A stretch of DNA of 64,000 nucleotides, taken from Silene conica. Taxonomy: Eukaryota > Streptophyta > Magnoliopsida > Caryophyllales > Caryophyllaceae. The notes beneath the pieces are model-generated. The model worked only from the letters and a program-made list of their open reading frames with translations, was not told the origin of the DNA and did no database searches. A program made the position numbers and the translations under genes. The stretch lies in the NCBI GenBank assembly GCA_029255685.2, contig CM055313.2, positions 31,244,579-31,308,578 of the forward strand, written 5' to 3'. Position 1 is the stretch's first letter, and every line of letters starts with the position of its first letter. Below, in pieces: positions 10,702 through 21,673 of the stretch.

Positions 10702-13020
10702 TGTAATAACCCGTCGTATCGTTGAATTTATATAATAATTTACGTGGTTATATATTTTGATCTCGTTAGTAAGCTTGTGTGGTTAGCATGTTTATATGCG
10801 TTTGGATCACGGTGGGGTTCGAACTGGGGACTCGAGTCATCAGATATTGAGTGTGGGTATATGAGGCTATGAGAGGGTTCGAACACGGGATCAGCAGCAC
10901 CTATTAGTGGGCCTCGAATTCCGTGTCAAACAATAGCCCACGGCTGATTGTTTGCTCATCTCTCTTCAGCCGACACTTATATGATCCCTTTTCCACCCTA
11001 ATTTTTTGAATGCAAACACACTCATACCTTCACAAAACCCTAGCCGTCATAATAGAGAGGAGAAGGAAGCAGTGCTCGGTGGTGGTAAGGCCAATCTAGG
11101 TGGTTCGTTTTAACCCTAACTCCGGTATGCTCACCTGAACCGTGTATGTTTTGGCTTTTCTGTTTATGATTCTGTCACCTAAATGGAACGTATAAAATGA
11201 GTTAATCTGTGTCGTTATTGTTTAGTTACATATTAGGACATGTGATGGGTGTAGATGGGTCGTTGTTGTTGTGTCGTTGGTGGTTTAGGGGCGGTGTCGA
11301 TGGTGGTTAAACTGGGATCAGGGAAGTTGTATGTCACGTTTTTATATGCGTTCTGGGATGCGTTTTCCTCTGCAGGTTTTGTGTGGTTCTCGTTGGGTCG
11401 CGTGTCAGTACCTTCGTGTCTGGTTGTCACAGTCATGATGGTGGTAGTCAGGTGGGTAGTTGGGTGGTTGTCACGGCAGGTATGGGTGGTGAAGTCAGTG
11501 TCGAATAAGGGGTCTAGTTGGAGTCTCTGTCGTGGTGTCTGTGGTGTTTATGGGTTTGGTTGTTGGGGGTGGTACCACCGCTGACTCGGGGGAGGTCGAT
11601 GCGGTGGAACCACCACGGTTAGGGAGTCTGGTGTCAGGAGGGTTTTGGGGTGGCGGTCACGTTGGTGCTAGTAGTGTACAGGGCTGTCGAAGTGGGGTCT
11701 GTTTCCAGGGGGTTTGGGAACGGTGGTTGCTGGTCAGGTCAAGGTTAGAGGTCAGGTCTGACTCACCGGCGGACAGTGGTGATGTTCCTGGTGTCGTGGT
11801 GTTGGAGTGCAACTAGTGGTGTCGGGTGGTGGTGATGGTTAGTGTTCGAAACGGCCGCTGATGGTGGTACGAAGTGTTGAGAGTCACGGGTCTGGCCGTG
11901 AGGGTGCGGGCTGTTGGGGGTTTCGTTTTATTTTGTTTCCTTTATTGTTTATTACTATTATTACTACTATTATTAATATTTTATTCTTAGAATTATTTCC
12001 ATTATTAATGTTATTAATAATTTTAGAATAATTGTATTTATGGGGTAATATGATAATTATGGTATATGCATAATTGGTATTTATGGTAAAGATTTAGTTT
12101 GAAATTCAAACCCAAGTGTTTATTTATTTGTCGGGGTTACTATTTCTAGGAACTACTATATTTGGAAAGTTACTATTTTGGGTAACTCGGTTGTTGGGAA
12201 ACTTTCTAAATATAGGAAGTATCTATAAATAGAATGTGTGTGCATGCTATACGTGAGTTAGGGATATATATTAATTAAAGTAATACTTATCTAGGTGGAA
12301 GTTTCCGTGTGGAGCATTTTTAGTAGCTGTTGCGCAATAACCTTTTCTTCTGCAAATTGAGGTAGGGGAAACTACTAATGTTTGATAATGTGTAAACTGT
12401 TCATAATTGCTATTGAACATGTTGTTATATTTTATCATGTGATCTTTATATTGTGTATCTATATTATACTGTGATATCGATGAGGCGGAGATAATGGGTC
12501 TTGTGATTGGCGTGGAGATAACGGGTCTTGTGATTGGTGCGGAGATAATGGGTCTTGTGATTGGTGTGGAGATATTGGGTCTTGTGATTGGTGCGGAGAT
12601 ATTGGGTCTTGTGATTCGGAGTGGAGATGATCGACTTTCTATTTTTAGTAACATGGTTGTTTACAGTTTTACTCTACTCAACCTCGTGGTTGACCCTGTG
12701 TATTCGTGATCACCTGTGATGAACCAATTTTGGGGAGCAGACTGACAGGTATAGAGACAACGGGAGCATATGGGAAGGGAGAAGCATGGACTTGGACCTG
12801 TTTAGAGTCTAGATCATGAGATAGTAGTCTACGAGTTGTACTTTTACTTTTGACAGAACAGCTTCCTTTTTGGTTTGTAAAAACATGTTTTGAGTTTAAG
12901 TTAATTATAAAGTACTGTTTATCTTCCTTTGTATCTGCTACCTCGGGAAACCGAGATGGTAACACCTCTACTTATCCGAGGAGTCCTAGTTCAGGCCCTT
13001 GGATAAATGGGGGTGTTACA
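10702..13020 (+). repeat. 3' LTR of Tekay element
   Basis: The same length (2,319 bp) as the 5' LTR and identical except for two transitions that I found by eye. It contains the second copies of the inverted repeat (11568-11614), TATA box (12224-12231) and minisatellite (12485-12626). It is followed by the right target duplication GCAGG. Confidence 0.96.
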
Positions 13021-13298
13021 GCAGGCATAAGTTTATGTTTAGGGTTTGTGAAATTATGTTCAACCCAGCCGTGGGCTTGGTTAATGGCACGCCTAACGAG
13101 GCCCATGCCGACCTGCTGAAGGTCCAGGGATCAAACCCCCATATCGACATAGTCATTGTGCTAAAGGTCGCCGGTTCGAACCCTCATATCGACATAGCTA
13201 CATGACTTGATAACACTATAAATATAGCTATTTAACATCGTAAAACAACTATCGTCACCACTAACTTAGTTAACGAGACTAAAATTCGAGGTATTACA
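13021..13298 (-). mobile_element. 5' LTR of Tekay-type element L, 5' part
   Basis: This is the missing beginning of LTR L. Its right end reads TGTAATACCTCG on the minus strand, matching the style of the inserted Tekay LTR. The first five bases (13021-13025, GCAGG) are the target duplication of the inserted element. Two near repeats contain a tRNA B-box-like GGTTCGAACCC and a variant of it, each followed by CATATCGACATAG; similar GGTTCGAA boxes occur near the start of the inserted LTR. What lies to the right is the insertion flank of L. Confidence 0.85.
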
Positions 13299-13664
13299 GA
13301 GTTACACTGTATCTGAAGTGGAATTACGCATTTAACTAAGTGTAGTTACATTCATATATCAGACGTGTCAAAAAATAAACAGAGGGTAGGAGTTACATTT
13401 AACGGTAATTGGAGTTCCATTTTAGCTGTACTAGAATTACGTTCATGTTGAGGTGGAGTTGCATTGTGATTGCACTTCATATAAAGTTACACTATATCTG
13501 AAGTGGAATTACGTACAGAACTAAGTGGAGTTACTTTCATATATCAGAGGCGTCAAAACTTAACAGAGGGTAGGAGTTACATTCCAAGCTAGTTAGAGTT
13601 CCAATTTTATACGTTCAAACGAATTTTATACTTTACCACTGTAATTGGAACTCTAACTAGCTTG
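13299..13664. repeat. Direct duplication followed by a perfect inverted repeat
   Basis: A segment of about 100 bases starting near 13301 (AGTTACACTGTATCTGAAGT) recurs in diverged form near 13482. A 22-base inverted repeat follows: 13585-13606 pairs perfectly with 13643-13664 around a 36-base loop. This looks like the relic of a fold-back or miniature transposon, but I could not find flanking target duplications, so the family is unknown. Confidence 0.55.
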
Positions 13665-14224
13665 AAATATAACTCCACCATTATAGACTCCTCCCTTACA
13701 TGCTAATGGGAGTTACAATTTATATTTTACTACTACAATTATAGTATTATGAAACGTAACTCTACCATTAAAACGTTACTTTTTCAAATAACTTCAATAA
13801 GGAAGTAATCAAATGAAAATTCATACCTTCACCATTGAATGTGGTGTTTACTGTGTTGTTCATACCTTGAATGTTCAACGTCGTGTTTGCCGTATTTTCC
13901 ATTGTCAACATTGGGTTCGTTTTTTTTGTTATGTATCAATTTCGAATAATGATGATTGACGAAAGTGAATTAGATGAACAAACAGCATGCAGTAGATGAA
14001 AATATGATTATGTTAATTATCGACATTGGGAATGTAATGAACAATTAACTACAAGTTTTTCTTTTTTTAAAAAATTAATTAACAGCTAATAGGACATTAA
14101 CTACTAGATTTTGCATTAATTAGCATCTTATAGCACACTATAATCTCAGCCATCCATTATCCCTCATCTAATGGATGAAAAGAGGACTCTAGGACTCAAT
14201 ATAGGAGGTGGACTCATTTGAACT

Positions 14225-14227
<3 letters not shown>
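13665..14227. other. Unclassified AT-rich sequence
   Basis: No ORF, known repeat boundary or RNA gene is visible. The left part continues the GTTAC-rich sequence of the fold-back region. Confidence 0.4.

Positions 14228-14296
<69 letters not shown>
14228..14296. repeat. Compound (TA)n(CA)n microsatellite
   Basis: About 18 TA repeats run straight into about 12 CA repeats and end in a few more TA units. It borders the CACTA fragment on its left. Confidence 0.97.
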
Positions 14297-14889
14297 GCGA
14301 CGATTCTTAAATTGGAACCGACACCATAGCCTAGAATAAGGTGACGTTTTTTAACTCACAACCGACATCGTAGCATAGAAGAAAGTGACGTTTTAGACTC
14401 AAAATTGACACTATAGCTTACATTATGGTGACGGTTTGGGCCTCACAACCGACACCATATCTTACCCTATGGTGACGGTTTTAGACGCAAAACCGACACC
14501 ATAGCTTACCCTATTGTGGCGGTTTCGACCCCTATGGTGGCGGTTTGGGACTCACAACTGACACCATAGCGTACCCTTTGGTGACGGTTTTAAACGTAAA
14601 ACCGACACCATAGCTTACCCTATGGTGAGGGTTTTAAACGCAAAACCGACACCATAACTTACCCTATTGTGGCGGTTTAGACCCCTATGGTGGCGTTTTT
14701 GGACTCACAACCGAGACCATAGCGTACCCTATGATGACGGTTTTAACGAACAACCGACACCGTAAAGTAAGATACGGTGGCGGTTTTACAACCGACACAA
14801 ACATTACGTGACCCCACCAATCACGTCGCTAGAAAACCGACACTAATGGGGTCTTACAACCGACAACGTAGGGTATAATTCTACTAGTG
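14297..14889. mobile_element. 3' part of a CACTA DNA transposon
   Basis: The segment ends in CTACTAGTG at 14881-14889, the CACTA-superfamily terminal inverted repeat. It is filled with subterminal repeats such as AAAACCGACACCATAG and CTATGGTGACGGTTT in both orientations, typical of the transposase-binding ends of these elements. No matching CACTAGTAG start exists upstream, so the left end is missing, apparently lost at the microsatellite. No transposase is encoded. It abuts an Athila-type pol fragment, into which it presumably inserted. Confidence 0.75.
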
Positions 14890-15283
14890 TTTGCAGGCAC
14901 CAGTTGTAGAGTTTAGACTACTTCCAGATCACTTGAAGTATGTGTTCCTTGGTGAGGGAGATACATTTCCTACAACTATTTCCAGTAAGCTCACCCAGGA
15001 ACAAGAAAAGAGGTTGGTGGAGGTGTTGAAGGAGCACAAACAAGCTATAGGTTGGACCATTACCGACATCAAGGGCATAAGTCCATCGACTTGCATGCAT
15101 CGGATCTTACTGGAAGATGAGGCATGGCCGGTAAGGCAACCGCAGCGGCGGTTGGACCCTCCTATGATGGATGTCATGAAGAAGGAGGTATTGGAACTTC
15201 TCCAAGTAGGTATGATCAACCCTATTTCTCATAGCAAGTGGGTTAGTCCCACTCAAGTTATCCCTAAGAAGAGTGGAGTCACT
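14890..15283 (+). pseudogene. Athila-type gypsy pol fragment (start of reverse transcriptase)
   Basis: An open stretch of 131 codons (frame from 14891) contains LPDHLKYVFLGE, AIGWTITDIKGISPS, CMHRI, PQRRLDPPMMDVMKKEVLEL and WVSPTQVIPKKSGVT. These are hallmarks of the region leading into the RT domain of Athila/Tat gypsy elements. It is cut on the left by the CACTA end and on the right by the LTR of LARD D at 15284, so the palm domain and catalytic aspartates are absent. The continuation is not recognisable beyond LARD D at 24510. It is non-functional. Confidence 0.85.
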
Positions 15284-15599
15284 TGTAAAACCCCTCGTCG
15301 CAGCGGAAAAATAAAACATTTAGACATGCCAAAATTTACGCGGAATTTAAACTTTAACATGCATGATAAACGAGGTGAATTAAAAACAAACTATACAAAC
15401 TGAAATAAGCAAAACATGGATAAGTATGTGTCTAAGTACGAAAGTATAAATACAAAACAGCCTGGGATGGCACATCCCTACAGGCACTCAAGTATAAATC
15501 CAAAACATCTAGGTCTAGCTAACGATAGAAATGGTAAGTCATCGATGAAAGGATCATCGCTCGCTAGCCTCCTGTAACCCACCATCAACCTGTCATGTA

Positions 15600-15645
15600 C
15601 CTACATACATGAAAAACATGTACGCCACAATCAGTGGGGAGTGAC
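15600..15645 (-). other. Conserved LARD LTR box (copy in D 3' LTR)
   Basis: On the minus strand this reads CACTCCCCACTGATTGTGGC followed by GTACATGTTT and ATGTATGTAGGT. The same box occurs at 21990-22036 (D 5' LTR) and at 55885-55931 and 62125-62171 (LARD I), about 290-360 bases from each LTR 3' end. It ends in a possible splice-donor-like AGGT. Its function is unknown. Confidence 0.7.
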
Positions 15646-15959
15646 TAGACTTCTCCTAGCCACCTATTGTTAACGACAAGTAACACATAAAGCATCCAAC
15701 ATACTCCAGCATTTATAACATGTGAAGCATATGTATATATATATATATATCTCAACTTTCATATCAACATGTAATACTTGGAAAGGCTCTCAACTAACTT
15801 CGTAAACTATTTGAAATGAGAGCCGGTCTCCCGTCCGGTTGCCCGGCCGGGGGGTCTTTCAATCCAAACCATTTACGAAACTAGGCTAAGAGTCGTCCAA
15901 TGCCTTGGACGAACAATTCTAAGATATACAACACTCTATATAAACACAATCAATCAGCA

Positions 15960-16461
15960 ACATCTGACACTGTACCCCAACTCAGGTAAGTAGATGTAAA
16001 TCAACAATCTCTAGAACTACCCCAACTCAGGCAAGAACTGAACACAATCAGCAGTGTCGAAGTCACACCCCAACTCAGGTAAACTTGGTACACAAGTCAG
16101 CAAGCATACACCCGTAGCCGCAACACAGGCATGGATGGATACCAATCAGCTAATAATGGTTCATAACGCAACTCAGTCAGAACCATTGCCCTTCGTAGTG
16201 AAATCGGGATACCAACTCAGACCCAACCCACTACGGTCAAACAAACACACGGTAGGACAGAGGTCGCAACTCAGACATATTCCTACCGCATCATCCATAC
16301 ACGAGACGGTTCGTACGTCGCAACTCAGACTAGGCCGTCACACCACAAACACTCACATGTCAAACTAGAGGATCGCAACTCAGATCATAACTTGACATGC
16401 ATCAAACATCAGTACATATCATACTCTAGCGGACCCAACTCAGACATATTCCGATATGTAC
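15960..16461 (-). repeat. Array of about nine hairpins with constant loop, LARD D 3' LTR
   Basis: A core CAACTCAG (plus strand) recurs about every 50 bases. Most cores are flanked by arms that pair perfectly yet differ from unit to unit: ACATCT/AGATGT (15960, 15992); AATGGTTC/GAACCATT (16155, 16180); CGTAGTG/CACTACG (16194, 16229); CGGTAGGA/TCCTACCG (16250, 16281); GACGG/CCGTC (16305, 16335); CATGTCAA/TTGACATG (16356, 16392); GTACATATC/GATATGTAC (16412, 16453). Two further units have a bulge or wobble. Variable but complementary stems around a constant loop suggest conserved folding. Confidence 0.85.
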
Positions 16462-17084
16462 TACAACCAAGTCCTTAGTCCTAAACTTCTAGACCTTTAA
16501 ACAACACTTAATTGACCCCAGGATCTAAGTTGAGGGAGAGCCGGTTTCCTTTTCGGTTACCCGACCGGGGGGTCTCCATCCTCTCTCCATTCCCGAACCC
16601 AATATAGTGCCGCCCCAACCTTAGGGACCTCACACACATATACACATGTAAGAGAAGACCAAGTTCGATATTAACCACTAGCAACCTTAGACTCTTTTCT
16701 ACAAGTCTAAGGGTTACCTATTCAACTAACTAAGTTCACTAAGTCTCATAAGCAACCTAAGAAAAAGATTAACTTAAGATAATTAATAAACTTGCTAACT
16801 TATTACTTGCTACATTACCCATTAGGATTCAAGTATAAATATATCAATATATGATACTTAAACATACTATAAAACTAGTCTAGAAACCTTACAACCAAAC
16901 AATTGAGGAGTAACTAATATTAGACAATTGGCTAACCACTTTGCTAAATCTTACCTAGCTCAAATATACATTTAAGACTAACTAAATATATCATTAAACA
17001 TCACTTAAACATCCTAAAAACAATTGGGAAACAAGCCCCAAAAACAACAGAAAACAATTAAACAAGCAAAAGCTATAGCGGTTT

Positions 17085-17165
17085 TTGCGCAGCCTGCACA
17101 AGAGGGTTACGCAGCTGCGCCTAGGGTGCGCAGCTTGCGCTTGGTGGTGCGCAGCCTGCGCCCAA
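17085..17165 (-). repeat. GCGCAGCCTGCGC word cluster in LARD D LTR
   Basis: Four to five copies of TGCGCAGCCTGCGC-like words, each close to a GC-rich palindrome, stand out from AT-rich surroundings. The right LTR has the same cluster at 23476-23556. Confidence 0.8.
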
Positions 17166-18122
17166 GCACGAGCCAGGTTCTTTTCACGTGTTTCCTACAA
17201 TTCGCCAATTCAATCAAACTTTCGACAAACACTTCTAAACCATGATTTCTAGTATCAAACCTACATTATCAGCATATAACAACCCCAAGTGTGTCTCATA
17301 TATGATCTTTGCACAAAATCAAGCATTTAAACAGGCATAAAAACGAAAATCCCAAATGATACCGATCTTTATGTATACTCACAATTTCCACTTAAACCAT
17401 GAATTCAACACAATACTTCCACAATAACATCATAAGAAGCATAAAGATGATAAGAGTAAACCTAATCATGTTCCTAAACAAAAGATTTCATCCAAAATCA
17501 TAACAAACATGCTATTTTAACAAAAAGGCCGAGTTACTCATCAAAGTCACCTTTTAAGCGGGTTAAGCTAAGCTCCTAAATCTTCTTCAATAACGTAAGT
17601 ATCAACCTCCGGGTCCTCTAATCCAACTACTACAAGAACAAAAACGGGAATGAAGAGCTAGAAACGAAATTGGGTCAAAACAACCTCTTTTTCGAATTCA
17701 AGGAAACTGAAATTGAAAGAGATAGAAAGGTTGCAAATCTCGAGAGGATTCCGAAAATATAAAACTTACCTTGATACGAGTTCGGGAAGGGGTCGAGATT
17801 ATGATTTTAAGCTTGAAGAAAAAGAGAAAATGGAGATTGTAATGTAACAGTGAAATGAAATGAGATGTCGATGAAAGAGGAAGCTTAAGTAGAGTCTAGT
17901 TGTCCTTTTTACCTTTTTCTTAAGTCGGGTTATTTGTTTGTGATACGGACTCAAGTCGGGAAATGAAATGCCAAGTGAACATCTTACGAATTAAATATTC
18001 TTAAGACAGAACTTAACGGTAACTTAAAATTAAACTTACGATTTATTTATAAAATAATATTATATTCCGGAAAATACTTTAAAATCATTAAAATATTATT
18101 TACGAAAATACGGGATGTTACA

Positions 18123-18146
18123 ATCACTACCCCACCTTTCAAAAAG
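18123..18146 (-). other. Polypurine tract of LARD D
   Basis: The minus strand reads CTTTTTGAAAGGTGGGGTAG and GAT before the 3' LTR. LARD I has CTTTTTAAAAGGTGGGGTGA at the same place. Confidence 0.8.
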
Positions 18147-21100
18147 TTTCGTCTTCGAAACTTGAAGACAGAAATAAGTACGAAAACAAATCTAGTTATC
18201 AAAACGTACTACCCGGGTTATGGTAACCCAAAACTTTATCTTTCAAAGAGTTTCAAGAAGAAATAGATTTTAAGGTACAAGTCTTTGTCAATGGTCATTG
18301 GGATTCTCGTTACGTATTCAAGAGTCCGACATTCCAAATCTGAGACAAGTCCCAAATTTAAATCAATCAAAAATTCAAAATTTAGATCGATCCGGTGTCG
18401 GTATGCATAGTTCAGGTTATTAGACGTCTCCAATAACGAGCTCAAATGACAAATCGACGCTGAGATCAATCAAAATGTAAATAAATTAGTTCTTTTAAAA
18501 CCAAAATTTCCCAAATTAAACCATTATTTTCGATTCCTCAAAAGTGTAAAATTGCAACAACGGCAAAAAGGTCACTTTTAACAAAAGACGGAATAGTTTC
18601 AAACTTTAAAACAATAAGTCCTTTAAAAAAAAACAGCAACCTTAAAGCCAACAATAGGGATTATTCCAAAGGCGGTTAAATTTAAACCTTTCATAAACAA
18701 TCCATGGGAGCGCAGAAACAATCAGAGAGATGACCTTTGACGCGAAGGGTGAAGGTTTCTAGTTTCACAGATGACAGAACAACCAAGGGTGGATCGAAGG
18801 AACGAAACAACCAGGTTAAAGGTCAAGGAAGACGGTAACTCTTGCCAAACATGGGGGCACTAACCACTCAATCCATAATCAAAGCATCGTTACAACGATT
18901 CCTGCTATATTTTAAGGAGGGCAATTCAATTGATCTCTAGACTCTCATTGGGTTCACGATCCCTCTTATCATTCTCTAATCCATAGAACAAGGTATTCCT
19001 CAACAAGAAGAGATTCCAAACACCTCATTCAACTCACACTAACCTGAAATTCCCCAAAAGAGGTCAGCAATGTGGATTAATTCGCACCCAAAACTCATTC
19101 GTTAACAGTTAAGGATCTCTCACTCAAGGTAGAAGCTCACACGCATATCCTAGGCCAAGGTTCACACACTTCCAAAAGTCTAACCAAAATTCCATTACCA
19201 TAACATCGAACTCAAAAACCCAAGATATGGTATTCATTATCCTGTAACTCCTTCCCCTTGAGGGACCATAACAAATCAATCCATAACCTTAAATTTTAAT
19301 AGTTCAATCCTAACACTTATTCCACAAGGTACTTCAAAATCCTAAATTCCCAATCTGTTACCATACAGTGAACATTCAAACTAAGGCCTTATTAAGGTAA
19401 CAATTTCCAAATTCTCAGGTTTCTTAACCACTTATCCAAAAGTATACACTCCAAAGAAAAGTTCCAAAGAAGTAACCACTTTCATTCCTACAGTTTCCAT
19501 ATGGTTTAGTTATTAAAATTCTGAGATTCCTCAAATGATATTCATGAACACTTATAAGTTGCAAATCTCTACACCATGATTACCACAAGCATCAATGATT
19601 ACCCATCAATCACCATTGAAGTATTACTAAGCCAACGGGCTCCCATTCTCCCACAAGTTATCATAAACGATTCACCTATCTGTGGGTGTATTTTCCAATC
19701 TCAAAAAGTCCTTCGATAGGTAAACGTTGAGGTTCAATAAGTAACTTAAGGTCAACACTCAGTCAGCTCCATAAGTCCACTTGCAAATGTCTCAACACCC
19801 TTACACTGTTACCAATAACTCTCGCTCCTCAAGTATGTGGTCTTTTCTGCAATTAAGCGATTCCTCAAGATCAAGTAGCACTAACTTACCTCATTCATCC
19901 TTTTAACCACATCATCATTATCTAAGGCACATTCATCTAAATTCATCTAGAACTCCAAGCATTCTATTCAAATCCTCAAATGGTACTTCAAAATCTACAA
20001 ATACCACTTACACATCGATCCATCTAACATAGAATTCTCAAGACGACATACTATGCAATACCGCCCGAACATTATTATCATAAACTTTCTCAACCAAATT
20101 CTGGCAATGCAAAACCAAGCATTCCTCAAGGCATGTATCACTATTCCAAGAAGACGTCAACCTCGCGACTAATCTGAATGAAAGGGACAAGGCTCACAGA
20201 AAAGGTGATGAGATACGAACTTCAGTGACAAACACGATACAGATTTCGAGAGAGTCATAAGAAAACGACTCGAGGAAGAACGAGATGACAAGGTAAGGAA
20301 CATTAGGCTAGGGATTCCAATAAAATTGAAGCCAAGATCAGAAGGAGAAGCGAGGGAGAAGAAAGGAGGGAAGCGATATGAAAGGAACGATTACGAAAAT
20401 CTCCCAAGGTGCGGGTCTCTCACTATTCTCACGGAGTTCTCACTTCTTACTTCCCAAATCAAGCCATCCAATTGTCGGTTCTCACAAATAATTCGTCGAA
20501 CGATTTATACACCATAGTTCTTCCAAATTTAAAACAATATCGACTATCCTAGTTACCTATCCCAAAAGCTCTAGATAACTTATCTCTAACAGTTCCTCAA
20601 ATGACAATTCAATCAAACTCTCAGATTATCAAACCCATATGTTATATCCACTACACTTGCATTATTGTCCAAAAGATAACCATACTTAAATCAACGTGTT
20701 TCTGAACTTACATCTCCCAATGAATTACTCTATTCTATTCTCAAACCGGTGATGTATCCCCAAATTTCTCTTAGATTCATCAATAAATAAGCACTAAGAT
20801 CCATTAAGTAACCTATGGTCATGTAGTGATCCACTTCCTCTAAGCTTAAGTCATACACTCTTCAAGTATTCAACTATTATAGCCAATGATTCGTATTCCA
20901 CAAACAACGGGCCTTTCTCAGCTCAATCACTCACCTAAGTCAAGTGATACTAACTCACTTCACTCATCCACTCATCATCCTTAGCATCTTAAGCCTATTC
21001 TTCCTGGTCGCTCTATATCCTCAAGTATCTTATCTAACTCCTTAAACAGTACTCTTCAATCCACAAATTTTCACAATCTAAGCACGGTTCTCAAGATTAA

Positions 21101-21659
21101 GTTCCACCGAATACTAAGTATACAACTCAACCTTCAAGCAAGTACCCTATCACTCACTTTCACCCTCCCAATTGAGTAGACAACTAGGCACTTGGATCAT
21201 CAAAACATGTCTCTCGATACCTCTTAAGGTTTCCCTCAAATAGCAACCTTCTCCTCACACGGATTTACTGTTATACTGTGACTAGTTCCTCAAAATTCTA
21301 TAAAAGGGAGATAACCTACAAGGCACCTTGAGAAAGCAAGCAACAAGGTTAAGCTGATAAGGTATGAAGATCTGTTCAAGTAAGATAGACAAATATTCTA
21401 AAAGAAGGATGTGCATCCGGAGTTATCAAAGAAGGTGAAACTCCGGTCTTGATCGCCAAATGGATAAGCTCACGGTTCGTCGATTGGAAGACGTAAAAGC
21501 AAATTCAATGACAATCAACAAACACATTAGAACCTGATAAAAGCAATCATAAAACAGCCTACAATATAAGTCCTTAAATCTACCCCATCTCTCATTCATT
21601 ATTCGATTATATGGTCAAGTTAAGGTTGGGGGTTACATGAGTGCGTCGGGAGCGATAAC
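18147..21659 (-). other. Non-coding interior of LARD D
   Basis: This 3.5-kb stretch has no frame longer than about 80 codons and no recognisable gag, protease, RT or integrase motif. Two blocks are shared with LARD I. One is 18299-18340, reading GATTTGGAATGTCGGACTCT on the minus strand, close to the purine tract. The other is 21565-21659, which includes CTCCCGACGCAC and AATAATGAATGAGAGATGGG, close to the primer site. A shorter match (GAGGAATCTCAGAATTT, minus strand) lies near 19520. The remainder is AT-rich. Confidence 0.7.
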
Positions 21660-21660
21660 T

Positions 21661-21671
21661 CTCTGATACCA
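21661..21671 (-). other. Primer binding site of LARD D (initiator tRNA-Met)
   Basis: The minus strand reads TGGTATCAGAG, 11 bases complementary to the tRNA-iMet 3' end, two bases inside the right LTR. The next base departs from the consensus C. Confidence 0.8.
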
Positions 21672-21673
21672 AC

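Larger units (their letters stand above)
3032..13020 (+). mobile_element. Complete Ty3/gypsy chromovirus, Tekay (Del) type
   Basis: A 9,989-bp LTR retrotransposon with two 2,319-bp LTRs, a tRNA-Met primer binding site, one uninterrupted gag-pol ORF, a purine tract before the 3' LTR and a GCAGG target duplication. The LTRs begin TGTAATAACCCG and end GGGTGTTACA. By eye I found two differences between them (G4105 against A11775; G5211 against A12881), which points to a recent insertion. The C-terminal chromodomain and long LTRs place it in the Tekay/Del lineage of chromoviruses. It is inserted in the opposite orientation inside the older LTR of a relative (L). All parts needed for an autonomous cycle appear present. 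Confidence 0.96.
15284..18122 (-). repeat. 3' LTR of LARD D
   Basis: On the minus strand it runs from TGTAACATCCCG (18122) to GGGGTTTTACA (15284), 2,839 bp. It carries the hairpin array at 15960-16461, a GC-rich cluster of GCGCAGCCTGCGC-like words at 17085-17165, a short TA microsatellite near 15730-15750 and the conserved box at 15600-15645. The frames at 16054 and 17024 are translations of these repeats. Confidence 0.9.

Noticed and set aside
13100-13200. tRNA-like GGTTCGAACCC boxes
   Set aside because: No A box, acceptor stem or anticodon arm surrounds them. Similar boxes occur in the Tekay LTR near 3137 and 3206, so they are part of the LTR.
15960-16461. CRISPR array suggested by regularly spaced CAACTCAG words
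   Set aside because: The repeats are only ~8 bases and the spacers form inverted repeats around them. The region is inside a plant LTR and no cas genes are present.
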